Of a stretch of DNA of 64,000 nucleotides, positions 61,757-64,000 are shown piece after piece. Made by a program: the position numbers and the translations under genes. The notes under the pieces are model-generated. The model ran no database searches. It was given only the letters and a program-made list of their open reading frames with translations, and was not told the origin of the DNA. The stretch's first letter is position 1. Each line of letters begins with the position of its first letter. Source of the DNA: Lineus longissimus (taxonomy: Eukaryota > Nemertea > Pilidiophora > Heteronemertea > Lineidae); assembly GCF_910592395.1 (NCBI RefSeq), contig NC_088324.1:13356953-13420952 (forward strand). The letters are read 5' to 3'.

Positions 61757-61762
61757 AATAAA
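61757..61762 (+). terminator. Candidate BTBD8 polyadenylation signal
   Basis: AATAAA in CAAATAAACC, about 1.75 kb after the stop; a TGTTACATGTATTTTG stretch follows. Confidence 0.5.
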
Positions 61763-61897
61763 CCTTTTGAAATTAATTTTGCTGTTACATGTATTTTGTA
61801 TTTACACCGATTCTGTGAAACCCCTCTCAACCAGCTACTTAACTTTGAAAAGGCCTACATGATGTATCAAAAAAGGATATTAGGTTGAGCCCAAAGG

Positions 61898-62790
61898 CCC
61901 ACGCACCATTTTGACATACTGCTGAATACAATCTTCTTTGCTATACACAGGACGTCTCAGAAAAGGATCTATCAAGCCTTGATACCAATGCAAGGGTGCG
62001 AGATAGAGACATGATCACAATCTATATTCCTCCTGCACTAGTGAGACAGACTGTCCCAATCCACCATGCTACATACAGGGTGTCGCAGAAAGGTATCTAT
62101 GTATAAACCCTGGTAAACAAGGGGCCAATATGAAGACAGACATCGTCACAACCTGTCTCCCACGCACTATTTAGACATACCGCTGAATAAAATCTTCTTC
62201 GCTGTACACAGGACGTCTCAGAAAAGGATCTATCAAGCCTTGATACCAATGCAAGGGTGCGAGATAGAGACATGATCACAACCTATTCCTCCCGCACCAG
62301 TGAGACAGACTGTTCCAATCCGCCATGCTACACAGGGTGTCGCAGAAAGGGATCTATAAAACCTGGTAAACAAGGGGCCAATATGAAGACAGACATCGTC
62401 ACAACCTATCTACCCCTCTCGCACCAGTTAGACATTCTGTTGCTATCTTCCATTCTAGGATGTCTCCGGGATTTAGAGCATCCAGGTCCATGCAACATTA
62501 ACCTTGCCGGGTCATCCAGTTAGACATAGGCCTACTGTTGCAATAATCGTCTTTGCTGGGTACAGGATGGTCTTAGAAGGATAGTGTAGAGCCTCAAGAA
62601 GACCTCGTCACAGCCTCGTGCAAGTAATAAAGACAGACTGTCGCAATCTTCCTTGATGTATACATGATGTCTCTGTCGTAAAAGATGTGTAGAAAATCAA
62701 GTGCCAGGCATGAAGACATCGTCACAACCTAGGTTTGTCATCAGTTTGACAGACTGTTGCAGCCTTCCTTGTCCTATACAGGATTCTCAA
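61898..62790 (+). repeat. Satellite-like tandem array (about 130-bp monomer, 261-bp dimer)
   Basis: Two long units of period 261 bp (61898 and 62159) are very similar, for example GACGTCTCAGAAAAGGATCT at 61951 and 62212. Each unit splits into two diverged halves of about 130 bp that share AGGxxGTCxCAGAAAxG, ACAAGGGGCCAATATGAAGA-like and GACATCGTCACAACCT blocks. From about 62420 to 62790 further decayed monomers carry GACAGACTGTTGCA and ACATCGTCACAACC. Confidence 0.8.
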
Positions 62791-64000
62791 AAATGGACAA
62801 GAGGAATGAGGGCCAGTCGCAAACAGTGTCTTCGGAACTACCAATCTTTACACTAGACAAAATAAACCCCTCTTGGCTATGCTAGTGTGTCGTCTACGGT
62901 ATATAGGGTGGGGTAAGACAGACAGAAATATGTTGTGACCATATTATGTCTTCATGCCCTTTGTTGCCATAAAGACTTGTTTCTGAGACATTCTGTACTG
63001 TCTTGCCAACTCAACGACCCTGCCCTTACCCCATTTACGAGGAAATCTCATTTGAAATTTTAATATACGATAGAAATTGTTACTGACTGCATTATAAATT
63101 TCTTTGGTGTAGTGGATGATGATTCCAACTGAGACTTTTTAATTGTATGATACTTTGTGGAAGGTTAAGCTGCAAGATATTCATTCAAAGACAGAAGAAC
63201 AAACCACGGGAGAGATTCACTTGAACTTTATTAAAATCAAGAATTGCTCTAACATTAGGTGTCTCGGCAAGGAGGATACCGCGGTGACGTCATATCACGT
63301 GATCCCGACCCATATTAGTGATCGCTATGGCCAATCAGATTCAGTCTACTGACAGCACCAGCACTGAACACATCTTCACGTGTCACTGTCTGGTGCGCTC
63401 CTGTACACAAAAACACCAATAGACATGAAATATTGCAATACCTAGTATTGATTCTTCCTGTGTAGAATAAAATTTACAGAGCAGATTAACTTCCACGAAT
63501 AAAAAAGACGTTTGGCGTGGCCAAAGTGCGGAAATAATGGGAAATAATGTCTCCGCTAAAATACACTACGAAATACACTAGGCAATGCACTACGCGATAC
63601 ACGGTAGAGATGCAGTTGAGTTTGTTATTGTTTTGACTTAGAAGCCCGCCCATATCATAATATATTCATGTATTCATGAAGTATGAACTCATTTCTGTCC
63701 CATACAACTCTAAGAACAGTCAATTTCTCCTTAAATCATCACCGAAACCGCGATATCCGCAGGAAGATTTCGTTCTAGTGTCCGAAAATGCATGATCTTA
63801 CAGGGGCGCTAACTCGACAAATAGAGGGGATCTATGGGGATCTATGCGAGTTTTAGGTATTACAGGTCTCGAACTTGTAAAATCTGTAAACATGCCTCCA
63901 AATCCCATTATGATAATGAAGAGATTGCCCCATATCTGGGAGACTGTTTTGAAACCATCGCTAATTTTGGAAGATCGGTGCCGGCTATTTGGTTTAAAAA
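62791..64000. other. Right-edge intergenic sequence
   Basis: I see no recognisable exon, RNA gene or repeat structure. Small ORFs are present (for example 63143-63352) with no family signature. Confidence 0.4.

Larger units (their letters stand above)
60011..61762 (+). other. BTBD8 3' UTR
   Basis: About 1.75 kb from the stop to the AATAAA, with no coding sequence recognised. It includes the second MITE copy, so the element would be transcribed within the mature mRNA. Confidence 0.45.

Overview
This is eukaryotic DNA from an invertebrate bilaterian animal. Genes are split by introns with GT..AG boundaries, AATAAA signals follow several genes, intergenic DNA is AT-rich, and many short transposons, foldback elements and tRNA-like SINE pieces are scattered through introns and UTRs. 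The protein families (SCAI, INPP5E, FBXO38, GORAB, BTBD8, Pi-like GST, animal universal stress protein) point to a metazoan, probably a marine lophotrochozoan or invertebrate deuterostome; the sequence alone does not settle the phylum.

Layout. On the minus strand at the left are the first two coding exons of SCAI (742-1359, continuing off the left edge) and a complete nine-exon INPP5E (7380 down to 2739) ending in a CaaX box. About 1.25 kb away, divergently, an uncharacterised 689-residue protein runs rightward (8638-14805). A second uncharacterised ORF (20497-21291) follows. FBXO38 (12 exons, 23326-30686) is complete and carries a long lysine-rich N-terminal insertion. Then come a four-exon universal stress protein (33447-34647), a convergent intronless condensation/BAHD-like acyltransferase (36851 down to 35397), and a tandem pair of Pi-like glutathione S-transferases (38734-41448 and 43457-46020). 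GORAB (47166-49768) and BTBD8 (52664-60010) complete the window, which ends in a degenerate satellite array (about 61.9-62.8 kb).

Exon chains were built by hand from homology memory, splice consensus and phase. The chains for INPP5E (812 aa), the 8638 gene (689 aa), FBXO38 (1622 aa), the stress protein (201 aa), both GSTs (218 and 209 aa), GORAB (458 aa) and BTBD8 (1026 aa) all close in frame, which is good internal support. The two GST lengths assume a start codon split by intron 1.

The genes do not form one pathway. INPP5E (cilium phosphoinositides), GORAB (Golgi) and BTBD8 (vesicle traffic) are membrane-trafficking genes; the stress protein, acyltransferase and GSTs look like a stress or small-molecule metabolism neighbourhood. 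I found no convincing new multi-gene system. The most interesting items are a 98%-identical 118-bp MITE pair, the two uncharacterised genes, the intronless acyltransferase, intron and exon turnover within the GST pair, and several foldback elements.
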